DNA of 6,201 nt from Candidatus Atribacteria bacterium 4572_76 (GCA_002084865.1 NBMG01000082.1:1-6201); one strand, 5' to 3'; positions 1 to 5,797 are shown, counted from the first letter of the stretch. Notes: generated from the sequence alone by a model not told the origin. A program made the numbers and translations.

Positions 1-474
1 AATTATTCCGTAATCGCTTACCCTTTTACATAATTCTCTTACTTCAGCAGCCTCCAAACCGATTATAGCTAACATCGACCCAATTCCTAAAGGAGTAGCA
101 TTTTGCATATATTCTCCCCTTTTTCTAACCAATTTTACCGCGTCTTCAAACTCAATAGCAGAACTAGCTACCAGTGCCGAATATTCACCTAAACTATGGC
201 CGGCAACTACGGAAGGGCTAATGTTATGCTTCTTAAGTAATTCAAACAAAATTGTACTGATGGCTAAAATTGCCGGTTGAGTGTTAACTGTATTCTTTAA
301 TTCTTCTTCCGGACCTTCGAAACAGATTCTACCAATATCTACTCTTTCTTCTTTCAGAGCTTCATTAGCCCTATTGAGTAAAATTTTTGCTTCCGGATAA
401 TTTTCTACTAAATCTTTCCCCATCCCTATTTTTTGAGAACCCTGTCCAGGGAATACAAAAGCAATTTTTTCCAT
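1..474 (-). CDS. fabD: Malonyl-CoA:ACP transacylase FabD, N-terminal part (runs off the window)
   Basis: The enzyme transfers the malonyl group from malonyl-CoA to acyl carrier protein, supplying the extender unit for type II fatty acid synthesis in the cytoplasm. An open frame of 158 codons starts at the ATG at 474-472 and stays open to the window edge, about half of the usual ~310 residues. Seen directly: the N-terminal FVFPGQGSQ motif (residues 6-14), the nucleophile elbow GHSLGEYSAL with the expected catalytic serine at 94, and an RKRGEYMQ segment (117-124) where the family's carboxylate-binding arginine lies. The catalytic histidine and the ferredoxin-like subdomain are off the window. 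Its ribosome binding site is weak: AAAAAGG about 13 bases upstream. A nearby upstream ATG is out of frame. It lies 182 bases downstream of fabH, a wider gap than within fapR-plsX-fabH, so co-transcription is likely but not shown. Identity is secure. Confidence 0.95.
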   Translation of the reverse strand, partial: MEKIAFVFPGQGSQKIGMGKDLVENYPEAKILLNRANEALKEERVDIGRICFEGPEEELKNTVNTQPAILAISTILFELLKKHNISPSVVAGHSLGEYSALVASSAIEFEDAVKLVRKRGEYMQNATPLGIGSMLAIIGLEAAEVRELCKRVSDYGII

Positions 475-656
475 ATTTTATTCATAGCCTTTTTTGTTAA
501 AATCTTTAATACCTGAAAAGAAAATATTGAGTATATATTAAAAATAGCGCAGAGCTTGGGGTATATAGTTAGGAAAGAAGACAGAAAAAGAGCAACATTC
601 TTCTTTTTATCTAACTACCTTGCTAATGTCTACACTAACTCAGCATATCTAATATT
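475..656. other. fabH-fabD spacer
   Basis: No coding sequence is seen here. The spacer carries an imperfect inverted repeat (564-619, listed separately) and a TAGCGCAGAG string at 545-554 that resembles the TAGCGTAGAG repeat unit at 5798-5807. I see no convincing promoter for fabD and no hairpin followed by a T-run, so readthrough from fabH remains the simplest view. Confidence 0.5.
564..619. repeat. Imperfect inverted repeat between fabH and fabD
   Basis: TAGTTAG at 566-572 is complementary to CTAACTA at 611-617. Inside these arms AAAGAAG (574-580) can pair with CTTCTTT (600-606), or alternatively AAAAAGA with TCTTTTT. The minus-strand transcript could therefore form an extended, interrupted stem with a loop of about 10-19 bases. 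No T-run follows on the minus strand, so it does not look like an intrinsic terminator. It could be a processing or stability element in the fabH-fabD message, or a decayed repeat. Function is unknown. Confidence 0.45.
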
Positions 657-1643
657 TTACCATTTCAATACAATAGTTCCATAGGTAAGACCGGCACCGA
701 ATGCGGTCAGCACTACGATATCGCCATTTTTAATCTTACCTTCTTTTACTGCTTCATCAAGAGCAATCATAACCGAAGCAGCCGAGGTATTTCCGTATTT
801 ATTTAAATTTACAAAAACTTTATCTTTATCTATTTTCAGAACCCTGGTTAAGGCATGAATAATTCGAATATTAGCTTGATGCGGAATAAAGCAAGCTACA
901 TCTTCAACCGAAAGATTACATTTGCCCAAAGTTTTCATAGTAGTTCTTTTCATATGTTTAACCGCAAGCTTGAATACCTCATTTCCTTTCATCTTAACAT
1001 AATGCATTCTCTTTTCTACGGTTTCATGAGAAGCCGGGTATTTGGAAAGCCCGGCTGGTATTATAATCAGATCATCGTTTGAGCCGTCTCCTTTTAAACA
1101 GCCGGAAAGGATTCCTTTCTCCCGGTCGGCTTTTAAAACAGCCGCCCCTGCTCCATCGCCAAAAAGAACACAAGTATTCCTATCCGTCCAGTCCACGAGT
1201 TTTGAGAGAGTTTCTGCCCCAATTATTAGAGCATTATCATAAAAACCGGTAGTAATATACTGCCAGGCAGTAATCAAGGCATAAACCGCACCGGTACAGC
1301 CTGCTTGCAAATCAAAGGTTGCGGCATTTACAGCCTTAATTTTCTTTTGAACCAGACAAGCAGTAGCCGGAAATATCATATCCTGAGAATTGGTAGCGAC
1401 AATTATTAAATCAATCTCCCCGGGTTTAATATTTGCATTTTTTAACGCTTTTAAAGCTGCCTTTGCAGCAATATCTGAGGTAGTTTCGTTATCTTCAGCT
1501 ATATGGCGTTCAGCGATACCGGTTCTGGTGATAATCCATTCATGATTTGTATCCACCATTTTTTCCAAATCTTCATTGGTCAAAACTTTTTTGGGAACAT
1601 AAGAACCAGTTCCAATTATTTTAACGTTTTGCATATTATTCAT
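657..1643 (-). CDS. fabH: 3-oxoacyl-ACP synthase III (KAS III), FabH
   Basis: FabH catalyses the first condensation of fatty acid synthesis, normally joining acetyl-CoA (or a branched acyl-CoA) to malonyl-ACP and releasing CO2. The 328 residues match the family length. The thiolase-fold catalytic triad is complete: Cys116 in DLQAGCTGAVYA, His255 in PHQANIRI and Asn285 in GNTSAAS. The conserved HEWI.TRTGI segment (Trp36, Arg40) near the CoA entrance and the C-terminal GAGLTYG are also present. The context of the cysteine is AGCTG rather than the more usual AACSG, a small variation. The start at 1643-1641 has a good ribosome binding site (GGGGAGAG at 1653-1660, about 9 bases away), better placed than the in-frame Met4. 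It follows plsX by 45 bases and precedes fabD, as in the E. coli rpmF-plsX-fabH-fabD order. Primer specificity (straight or branched) cannot be told from sequence. Confidence 0.97.
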   Translation of the reverse strand: MNNMQNVKIIGTGSYVPKKVLTNEDLEKMVDTNHEWIITRTGIAERHIAEDNETTSDIAAKAALKALKNANIKPGEIDLIIVATNSQDMIFPATACLVQKKIKAVNAATFDLQAGCTGAVYALITAWQYITTGFYDNALIIGAETLSKLVDWTDRNTCVLFGDGAGAAVLKADREKGILSGCLKGDGSNDDLIIIPAGLSKYPASHETVEKRMHYVKMKGNEVFKLAVKHMKRTTMKTLGKCNLSVEDVACFIPHQANIRIIHALTRVLKIDKDKVFVNLNKYGNTSAASVMIALDEAVKEGKIKNGDIVVLTAFGAGLTYGTIVLKW

Positions 1644-1688
1644 TAATTAATACTCTCCCCTTCTTATTATTAAATTATTTTCTTTGAT

Positions 1689-2666
1689 TTATATCTCTTT
1701 AAAGTGCTCAACTAGTTTAGCATCTACAAATTTACCGGTATTGAGTATGGCATTTTTAAAGGTTTTGGCCTTAGACCGCCCATGACATATAAAACATAAT
1801 CCGTTTACGCCTAATAGAGGAGTTCCGCCATGTTCTGTATAATCGGTCATCTTTACCAAATTCATAAAATATTGCTTCAATTTATCCATCTCTTGATTTT
1901 GGGGAAGTTGGCTGATGATCATACTGTTAATCGTAGTTAAAAGAAATTTAGCTAATCCCTCAGAAGATTTTAATAATATGTTACCGGTGAATCCATCACA
2001 TACTACTACATCAACTTTTCCTTTAAATATATCTTTACCTTCAGTATTGCCCACAAAATTAATATTGGCATTTTTTAAATTTTTATAAGCATTTTGAGCA
2101 AATTTATTTCCTTTATTTTCCTCTTCTCCTATATTTAGTAATCCTATTTTGGGATTTTCTATTCCTAAGATATATTTAGCATATTTACTCCCTATAAGGG
2201 CAAACTGGGGTAGATGTTCCGGTTTGCAATCAACATTAGCACCGACATCTAACACTAACACTTTTCCTTTCACCGAGGGTAAGATAGCAGCAATGGTGGG
2301 ACGACGTATTTCAGGAACACACCCCAACTCCAATAATGCCGCTGCCATAACCGCCCCACTATTTCCGGCAGAAATAAAAGCATCAGCTTGATTATTTTTT
2401 ATCAATTTCGTGCCTACCACTATAGAAGAATCCCTTTTGCTCCGTACGGCACCTAAGGGAAACTCGCCTGCTTCAATAGATTCTTTACAATCTATGACCG
2501 ATAATTTATCCTTTTTATATGTATATTTCATTAACTCTAGTTTTATTTTCCCTATATCTCCTAACAAAATAATCTCTAAGTCTCTTTCTTGTAAGGCTAA
2601 AATAGCGCCTTTTATAACTTCTTCAGGGGCATAATCCCCTCCCATGGCATCAAGAGCTATTTTCAT
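1689..2666 (-). CDS. plsX: Phosphate acyltransferase PlsX
   Basis: PlsX converts acyl-ACP plus inorganic phosphate to acyl phosphate, the donor used by membrane PlsY to acylate glycerol 3-phosphate; it is a soluble protein that associates with the membrane. The 325 residues are close to the usual ~330. Recognised motifs in order: DAMGGD (6-11), SAGNSGA (99-105), LDVGAN (139-144), NIGEEENKG (178-186), CDGFTGN (223-229), GGTPLLGVNG (280-289) and HGRSKAK (295-301). The ATG directly follows the fapR stop codon with no base between them. Its ribosome binding site AAGGAG (2676-2681) lies inside the last codons of fapR, 9 bases upstream, so translation of the two is probably coupled. Regulation by the upstream FapR is expected from the family. 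No key residue appears lost. Confidence 0.97.
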   Translation of the reverse strand: MKIALDAMGGDYAPEEVIKGAILALQERDLEIILLGDIGKIKLELMKYTYKKDKLSVIDCKESIEAGEFPLGAVRSKRDSSIVVGTKLIKNNQADAFISAGNSGAVMAAALLELGCVPEIRRPTIAAILPSVKGKVLVLDVGANVDCKPEHLPQFALIGSKYAKYILGIENPKIGLLNIGEEENKGNKFAQNAYKNLKNANINFVGNTEGKDIFKGKVDVVVCDGFTGNILLKSSEGLAKFLLTTINSMIISQLPQNQEMDKLKQYFMNLVKMTDYTEHGGTPLLGVNGLCFICHGRSKAKTFKNAILNTGKFVDAKLVEHFKEI

Positions 2667-3254
2667 TTAAGTCTTCTCCTTTTTTATCTTATCGTTAACC
2701 GAAAAAATTACTAATTTTCCCGTAAATACTTCCTTTTGGTCAGTCTTTACGTGGACTGATACTAAATATTTATTACCTCTATTGCGAGCAACTCTTGCCT
2801 TGGCAACCAGAGTCTGTCCGGCATATACCGGTTTTTTATAACTTAATCGAGCAATTCCCGTTAAGGCAACTTCTGTGTCGATGATGGAAATTGCCAATGA
2901 ATCGGCTAAAGAAAAGATATAATGACTTCTAACTATCCCTGTTTTGTTAAAAGCCATATCTTTGGTAGTCTTCAAGATGGCGATACCGTTTTTGCCCAAC
3001 TCTATATCTATTAATTCTCCGATTATCTCTTCTTTTTTTAGAGATTTTACCTTATCTGTGGAAGGAGTGTTTTTAGCCACTTGCACTATTCGTTTTCTCA
3101 TTTCGGGAATCCCCATTTCTAGTCGATCTAATCGAATAGTCTGCACACTAAAGTTAAATAATTCAGCAAGTTTTTTGTCAGACAAAAATGGATCCTTCGA
3201 TAGATATTCTTTTATTCCTTTTTGCCTTTCTGATTTACTTAAATTTTGAAACAT
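2667..3254 (-). CDS. fapR: Malonyl-CoA-responsive transcriptional repressor FapR
   Basis: FapR represses fatty acid and phospholipid genes; in Bacillus and Staphylococcus malonyl-CoA releases it from DNA. The 195 residues show the full two-domain layout: an N-terminal helix-turn-helix (about 8-56, with LSDKKLAELFNFSVQTIRLD and the following GIPEMRKR), a linker helix containing VKSLKKEEIIGELIDIELG (69-87), and a hot-dog ligand domain (about 88-190). The strongly FapR-like segment GIVRSHYIFSLADSLAISIID (106-126) holds the ligand-pocket arginine (109). Two positions differ from the Bacillus form as I recall it (RGHH...ANSLA): Ser110 for glycine and Asp118 for asparagine. The ribosome binding site AGGTGA (3262-3267) is 7 bases from the ATG. 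It has its own promoter and an operator-like dyad just upstream, and it is first in the unit with plsX, fabH and probably fabD, which suggests autoregulation and local control. Confidence 0.93.
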   Translation of the reverse strand: MFQNLSKSERQKGIKEYLSKDPFLSDKKLAELFNFSVQTIRLDRLEMGIPEMRKRIVQVAKNTPSTDKVKSLKKEEIIGELIDIELGKNGIAILKTTKDMAFNKTGIVRSHYIFSLADSLAISIIDTEVALTGIARLSYKKPVYAGQTLVAKARVARNRGNKYLVSVHVKTDQKEVFTGKLVIFSVNDKIKKEKT

Positions 3255-3291
3255 TTCTCAGTCACCTATCTTACATTTATTGATAGCACCT

Positions 3292-3310
3292 ATTATTAGC
3301 TACTAATAAT
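3292..3310 (-). promoter_or_regulatory. Operator-like 19-bp dyad at the fapR start point
   Basis: ATTATTAG and CTAATAAT form perfect 8-bp arms around a 3-bp centre. The site begins at the predicted transcription start and lies 38-56 bases upstream of the fapR ATG, where a bound repressor would block initiation. On the minus strand it contains TTAGTA, which resembles the half-site I recall for Bacillus FapR, but the arm spacing is shorter than the TTAGTAC-N3-GTACTAA pattern. It is a plausible FapR autoregulatory operator by position and symmetry; the binding protein is inferred. Confidence 0.55.
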
Positions 3311-3317
3311 TGTAAGT

Positions 3318-3346
3318 ATTATACATTAGTGGCATTTAAAAATCAA
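3318..3346 (-). promoter_or_regulatory. Sigma-A-type promoter for fapR-plsX-fabH
   Basis: Read on the minus strand, TTGATT (3346-3341) is followed after exactly 17 bases by a perfect TATAAT (3323-3318). Initiation would fall near 3311, giving a leader of about 57 bases before the fapR ATG. It lies downstream of the rpmF terminator, so fapR-plsX-fabH should be an independent unit. It is the best promoter match I found in the window. Confidence 0.75.
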
Positions 3347-3364
3347 GCATCTTTTGAATAAATT

Positions 3365-3385
3365 CGTATCGCGTATTGCGTATTG
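3365..3385 (+). repeat. Heptad repeat A (CGTATCG, CGTATTG, CGTATTG)
   Basis: Three consecutive 7-bp units differ at one or two positions. Bases 3366-3383 recur exactly, in inverted orientation, at 3976-3993 on the other side of rpmF. It lies just upstream of the -35 element of the fapR promoter. Function unknown. Confidence 0.8.
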
Positions 3386-3497
3386 ATTATCGTGCTAAGA
3401 AAAATAAGGAAATTAAAAAAGATATAAAAAAACACTATTGATAATTCCTTTTTTATCTAAACATCCTATTGAATTTTACACTAACTTTATATTATAG

Positions 3498-3542
3498 AAA
3501 TAAAAAAAGTGCCACATTCTAATAAATTAACTGTGGCACTTT
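3498..3542 (-). terminator. Rho-independent terminator of rpmF
   Basis: An 11-bp perfect stem, AAAGTGCCACA (3506-3516) with TGTGGCACTTT (3532-3542), encloses a 15-base loop. On the minus strand it is followed by seven Ts, an A and three more Ts. It begins about 30 bases after the rpmF stop codon. There is no comparable T-run on the plus strand, so it acts in one direction. It separates rpmF (and ackA, if joined) from fapR-plsX-fabH. Confidence 0.9.
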
Positions 3543-3573
3543 CTCATATCCAATAATAATATTATTTCGTAGT

Positions 3574-3771
3574 TTATTTCTTTTTATCTCTTTTCTCAGA
3601 AGAGGAAATAATTTCTCTTCCATTATAATAACCGCATTCAAGGCATGCTCGGTGAGGTAACTTCATCTCATGGCATCTTGGGCATTCCTCTAAATTTACT
3701 TCATTCAAATTCCAGTGTGTGCGTCTTTTATCTCTTCTTGATTTTGATATTTTTCTTTTTGGCATCGGCAT
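3574..3771 (-). CDS. rpmF: 50S ribosomal protein L32 (zinc-ribbon form)
   Basis: L32 is a small, basic structural protein of the large ribosomal subunit. The 65 residues begin MPMPKRKISKSRRDKRR, matching the family's (A)VPKRK.SKSRRDKRR opening. Two CxxC pairs (Cys30/Cys33 and Cys43/Cys46, the second followed by GYYNGR) form the zinc ribbon, so this is the zinc-binding rather than the cysteine-free paralogue. The lysine-rich tail is typical. The start is decided by a near-perfect ribosome binding site, AAGGAGG (3780-3786), 8 bases upstream; another ATG lies too close to that site, and Met3 would shorten the conserved end. A strong terminator follows. The DUF177/YceD gene that usually precedes rpmF is missing from the 359-base gap to ackA. 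I see no clear promoter in that gap, so rpmF may depend on transcription from ackA or on a non-canonical promoter among the repeats. Confidence 0.97.
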   Translation of the reverse strand: MPMPKRKISKSRRDKRRTHWNLNEVNLEECPRCHEMKLPHRACLECGYYNGREIISSSEKRDKKK

Positions 3772-3841
3772 AGCGCATACCTCCTTATTCTATAATATAA
3801 TTTGATTGCATATGAATTTCCTTTTTCCGTAAACCCTGATT

Positions 3842-3918
3842 CGTATCTCGTATCTCGTGAAAATTTAATATTGAGAGAAAAAGTTTTGAGTTTTGAATTA
3901 TGGTTTTTCGCTTTTCGC
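3842..3918 (+). repeat. Cluster B of 7-bp repeats with three different units
   Basis: Three unrelated units occur in succession, each repeated with a 7-bp period: CGTATCT twice plus a partial third copy (3842-3858), AGTTTTG twice (3882-3895) and TTTTCGC twice followed by TTT (3905-3921). The first unit is close to the CGTATCG of repeat A, and both are preceded by ATT. Having the same period with different sequence in one spacer argues against chance. Function unknown. Confidence 0.7.
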
Positions 3919-3973
3919 TTTAAGTTTTTAGCTGTATACGATAACTGAAAACCGATTTCCTTAACGCGATATT

Positions 3974-3993
3974 CGATACGCAATACGCGATAC
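3974..3993 (-). repeat. Heptad repeat C, inverted copy of repeat A
   Basis: On the plus strand the units are CGATACG, CAATACG and CGATAC. The reverse complement of 3976-3993 is identical to 3366-3383 (18 bases). The two copies face each other across rpmF and its terminator, about 590 bases apart. Confidence 0.8.
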
Positions 3994-3999
3994 TATATA

Positions 4000-4032
4000 C
4001 TAACGACTATTCACTATTCACTAACGACTATT
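4000..4032 (+). repeat. Heptad repeat D (CTAACGA and CTATTCA units)
   Basis: Four full 7-bp units and part of a fifth run without interruption: CTAACGA, CTATTCA, CTATTCA, CTAACGA, CTATT. The CTAACGA unit recurs at 5939-5952 next to the pta stop codon and, inverted, at 5777-5790. Confidence 0.8.
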
Positions 4033-4069
4033 TTATTATCTTAATAACTTTAAAAGTATATAATTTCTT

Positions 4070-4098
4070 ATTGAAAAAAGCAAATTATTTTTAATAAT
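4070..4098 (-). terminator. Possible weak terminator after ackA
   Basis: On the minus strand an AT-only stem (ATTATT, loop AAA, AATAAT; 4084-4098) is followed by TTTGCTTTTTTC. It begins about 33 bases after the ackA stop. With no G-C pair in the stem it would be weak at best, so readthrough into rpmF is likely. Confidence 0.25.
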
Positions 4099-4130
4099 CA
4101 GTAAATATTAACATTTCTTTTTTAATTGTT

Positions 4131-5462
4131 TTAAAGTGCTTTTATTTTGAATAAGTCAGGACTTTCTTTACATTCTTTTTTAAAGTCTTTCTCTCTCATT
4201 AGATTCTTATAATTTTCTTCCTCAAAAGTATATTTAAAGTTGGTATGAATATTGTAAGTACCTTCCAGTAGGGCTACCACATCTTCCACAAAGACCAACT
4301 CTTCGTCGGTAGGAATAATAAATATCTTTACCGGGGAATCATCGGCAGAGATATCCAGCTCAGCATTCCTGGTTCGAGCTATCTTGTTCTTTTCGGGATT
4401 ATATTTAATTCCCAAGATATTCAGTCCTTCTAATACCTTTGACCTGATTATAGGACTCATCTCCCCTACCCCGGCGGTAAAGATCAGGGCATCTACTCTT
4501 CCCAAAGCGGCAGTGTAGGCACCGATATATTTTTTCAGTCTATAAGCCTCCATCTCCAGGGCTAATTGGGCTCTCTTGTCTCCCTGGGAGGCAGCTTTTA
4601 TTACATCTCTTCTATCTACATACTTACCGGTTATCCCCAATATTCCGCTCTTTTTGTTTAGTATATTATTCATCTCTTCAGGTGAATAACCTTCTTCTTG
4701 CATAACATGGAAGTCTAAAGCAGCATCATGGTCTCCGGCTCTGGTCCCCATAATGGCTCCCTCTAAAGGGGTAAAGCCCATACTGGTATCATAAGAAAGG
4801 CCATCTTTCACCGCATTTACACTTACTCCGTTGCCGATATGGCAGCTGATCAAGTTACATTCGAAGGGGTCTTTATTCAGGAGAACCGCGGCTCTTTTGG
4901 CTACATAGAGTAAAGAGGTGCCGTGAAAACCGTACCTTCTTATCCCGTGCTTTTCATACCACTGGTAAGGCACAGCATAATTATAAACATAATCAGGCAT
5001 AGTCTGATGCCAGGCGGTATCCATAATAGCCATATGGGGAATATCAGGTAACAGCTCCATGGCTGCTTCTATGCCCATAATATTAGGGGGATTATGCAGA
5101 GGAGCAAGGCTGGCCAGTTCTTTAAAGGTTTTTAGAACTTCCCGATTGATGATTACCGATTTGTAGAATTTTTCACCTCCGTGGACTACCCTGTGGCCGA
5201 TGGCGGAGATATCGGATAAGTCTTTGATTGCTCCATATTCGGGATGAACAAGACATTCTGTAATCAACTTTATAGCTTCTTTGTGAGTGGGACAATCATG
5301 CTTAATGGTAACTTTTTCTTTACGATTGACCTCATGAACACAGAAAGAATCTCCGATAGTCACCCGCTCTACCATACCTTTGGCAATTATTTCCTGGCTT
5401 TCCCAATTATAAAGTTTGTATTTTACTGAGGAGCTACCACAGTTTAAAGATAAGATTATCAT
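4131..5462 (-). CDS. ackA: Acetate kinase AckA, with C-terminal extension
   Basis: AckA interconverts acetyl phosphate plus ADP with acetate plus ATP in the cytoplasm, the ATP-yielding step of acetate fermentation. Numbering coincides with the Methanosarcina thermophila enzyme at key sites: Asn7 and Ser10/Ser12 in LNCGSSSVK, Arg91 in HRVVHGGE, His123 and Asn124 in LHNPPN, Asp148 in MDTAWHQ, His180 in GFHGTS, His208 and Asn211 in CHIGNGVS, Arg241 in MGTRAGDHD, Gly331 in TAGVGE, and the IPTDEEL motif (383-389). All catalytic positions are retained. The protein is 443 residues, about 35-45 longer than usual; the excess is a charged tail after LLEGTY (about 404-443). The MGTR segment also differs from the common GTRSGDIDP. 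Both traits recall spirochaete-type acetate kinases. The ribosome binding site AGGAGAA (5471-5477) is 8 bases from the ATG. Base composition is richer in G+C than plsX or fapR. pta lies upstream on the same strand, 494 bases away. Confidence 0.97.
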   Translation of the reverse strand: MIILSLNCGSSSVKYKLYNWESQEIIAKGMVERVTIGDSFCVHEVNRKEKVTIKHDCPTHKEAIKLITECLVHPEYGAIKDLSDISAIGHRVVHGGEKFYKSVIINREVLKTFKELASLAPLHNPPNIMGIEAAMELLPDIPHMAIMDTAWHQTMPDYVYNYAVPYQWYEKHGIRRYGFHGTSLLYVAKRAAVLLNKDPFECNLISCHIGNGVSVNAVKDGLSYDTSMGFTPLEGAIMGTRAGDHDAALDFHVMQEEGYSPEEMNNILNKKSGILGITGKYVDRRDVIKAASQGDKRAQLALEMEAYRLKKYIGAYTAALGRVDALIFTAGVGEMSPIIRSKVLEGLNILGIKYNPEKNKIARTRNAELDISADDSPVKIFIIPTDEELVFVEDVVALLEGTYNIHTNFKYTFEEENYKNLMREKDFKKECKESPDLFKIKAL

Positions 5463-5499
5463 GATATTTATTCTCCTAAACTTTTATATTTATTTAGAC

Positions 5500-5517
5500 T
5501 TGAAAAGTTATTTTCAA
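5500..5517. promoter_or_regulatory. Small dyad in the ackA leader
   Basis: TTGAAAA and TTTTCAA arms (7 bp, perfect) enclose a 4-base loop, 38-55 bases before the ackA ATG. It could be a regulator site or a small RNA hairpin. There is no T-run after it, so it is not a terminator. Function is not established. Confidence 0.35.
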
Positions 5518-5558
5518 ATATTTAATGATTGTAACCCATAAAATAAATAAAATGGTAA

Positions 5559-5586
5559 TGTAGAGGCACGATGCATCGTGCCTACA
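5559..5586. repeat. GC-rich palindrome, copy 1
   Basis: AGGCACGATGCATCGTGCCT (5564-5583) is a perfect 20-bp self-complementary sequence, bounded by TGTAG and ACA. It stands out in an AT-rich spacer. It is related to copy 2 through the pattern GTAGG..CACRATG..ATYGTGCC and looks like a dispersed REP-like or non-autonomous palindromic element. Confidence 0.8.
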
Positions 5587-5610
5587 GGAGAAATTAGTTA
5601 ATTACATAGT

Positions 5611-5637
5611 GAGGGCACAATTCATTGTGCCCCTACA
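5611..5637. repeat. GC-rich palindrome, copy 2
   Basis: GGGCACAAT (5613-5621) and ATTGTGCCC (5624-5632) are perfect 9-bp arms around a 2-base centre, flanked by GA and CTACA. The minus strand begins TGTAGGGGCAC, like the TGTAGGCAC of copy 1. The two cores are separated by about 29 bases and differ at several paired positions, with both sides of the stem changed together. Confidence 0.8.
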
Positions 5638-5797
5638 ACATAATTATAATCAAAAAGTTATAATTTGCTATAAAATTATCTGCTGTACACAATATACATA
5701 ACCTGTAAAATATTTTTGTCTTTTTGGGAAATAACCATTTAATACAATTTACAAATTATCCGATTGTCCAATTAAATTAGTCGTTAGTTAATAAAAC

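Larger units (their letters stand above)
3255..3573. other. fapR-rpmF spacer: promoter region plus terminator
   Basis: This gene-free stretch contains, from the fapR side, the fapR ribosome binding site, a 19-bp dyad (3292-3310), a sigma-A-type promoter (3318-3346), a three-unit heptad repeat (3365-3385) and the rpmF terminator (3498-3542). The rest (about 3386-3497) is very AT-rich with weak imperfect self-complementarity, for example AAGGAAATTA at 3407-3416 against TAATTCCTT at 3442-3450, and nothing I can assign. Confidence 0.7.
3772..4130. other. ackA-rpmF spacer filled with heptad repeats
   Basis: No gene is supported here. An open frame on the minus strand that runs from about 3983 into rpmF is lysine- and arginine-rich, built from repeat sequence and overlaps rpmF in another frame, so I do not call it. 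The spacer holds repeat clusters at 3842-3918, 3974-3993 and 4000-4032, a possible weak ackA terminator (4070-4098) and otherwise AT-rich sequence. It is too short for a normal-length DUF177 gene. Confidence 0.7.

Noticed and set aside
855..1242. Two overlapping plus-strand open frames opposite fabH
   Set aside because: Both are shadows of the fabH coding frame, with no family resemblance.
2944..3249. 101-codon plus-strand open frame opposite fapR
   Set aside because: It lies wholly antisense to a well-supported gene and shows no recognisable domain or ribosome binding site.
3705..3983. 92-codon open frame on the minus strand overlapping the start of rpmF
   Set aside because: It is made of heptad repeat sequence, overlaps rpmF in another frame, is rich in Lys/Arg/Tyr and matches no family I know, including DUF177.
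3365..4032. Possible CRISPR array from regularly spaced repeats around rpmF
   Set aside because: Units are 7 bp and contiguous with no unique spacers of 25-40 bp, and no cas gene is present.
5559..5637. Palindromes as the pta terminator
   Set aside because: They are about 320 bases past the pta stop, and neither is followed by a T-run on the minus strand.
5641..5760. Candidate ackA promoters such as TTTACA or TATAAT-like strings in this stretch
   Set aside because: No pair of hexamers has acceptable spacing, and TATAAT-like strings are expected by chance in such AT-rich DNA.
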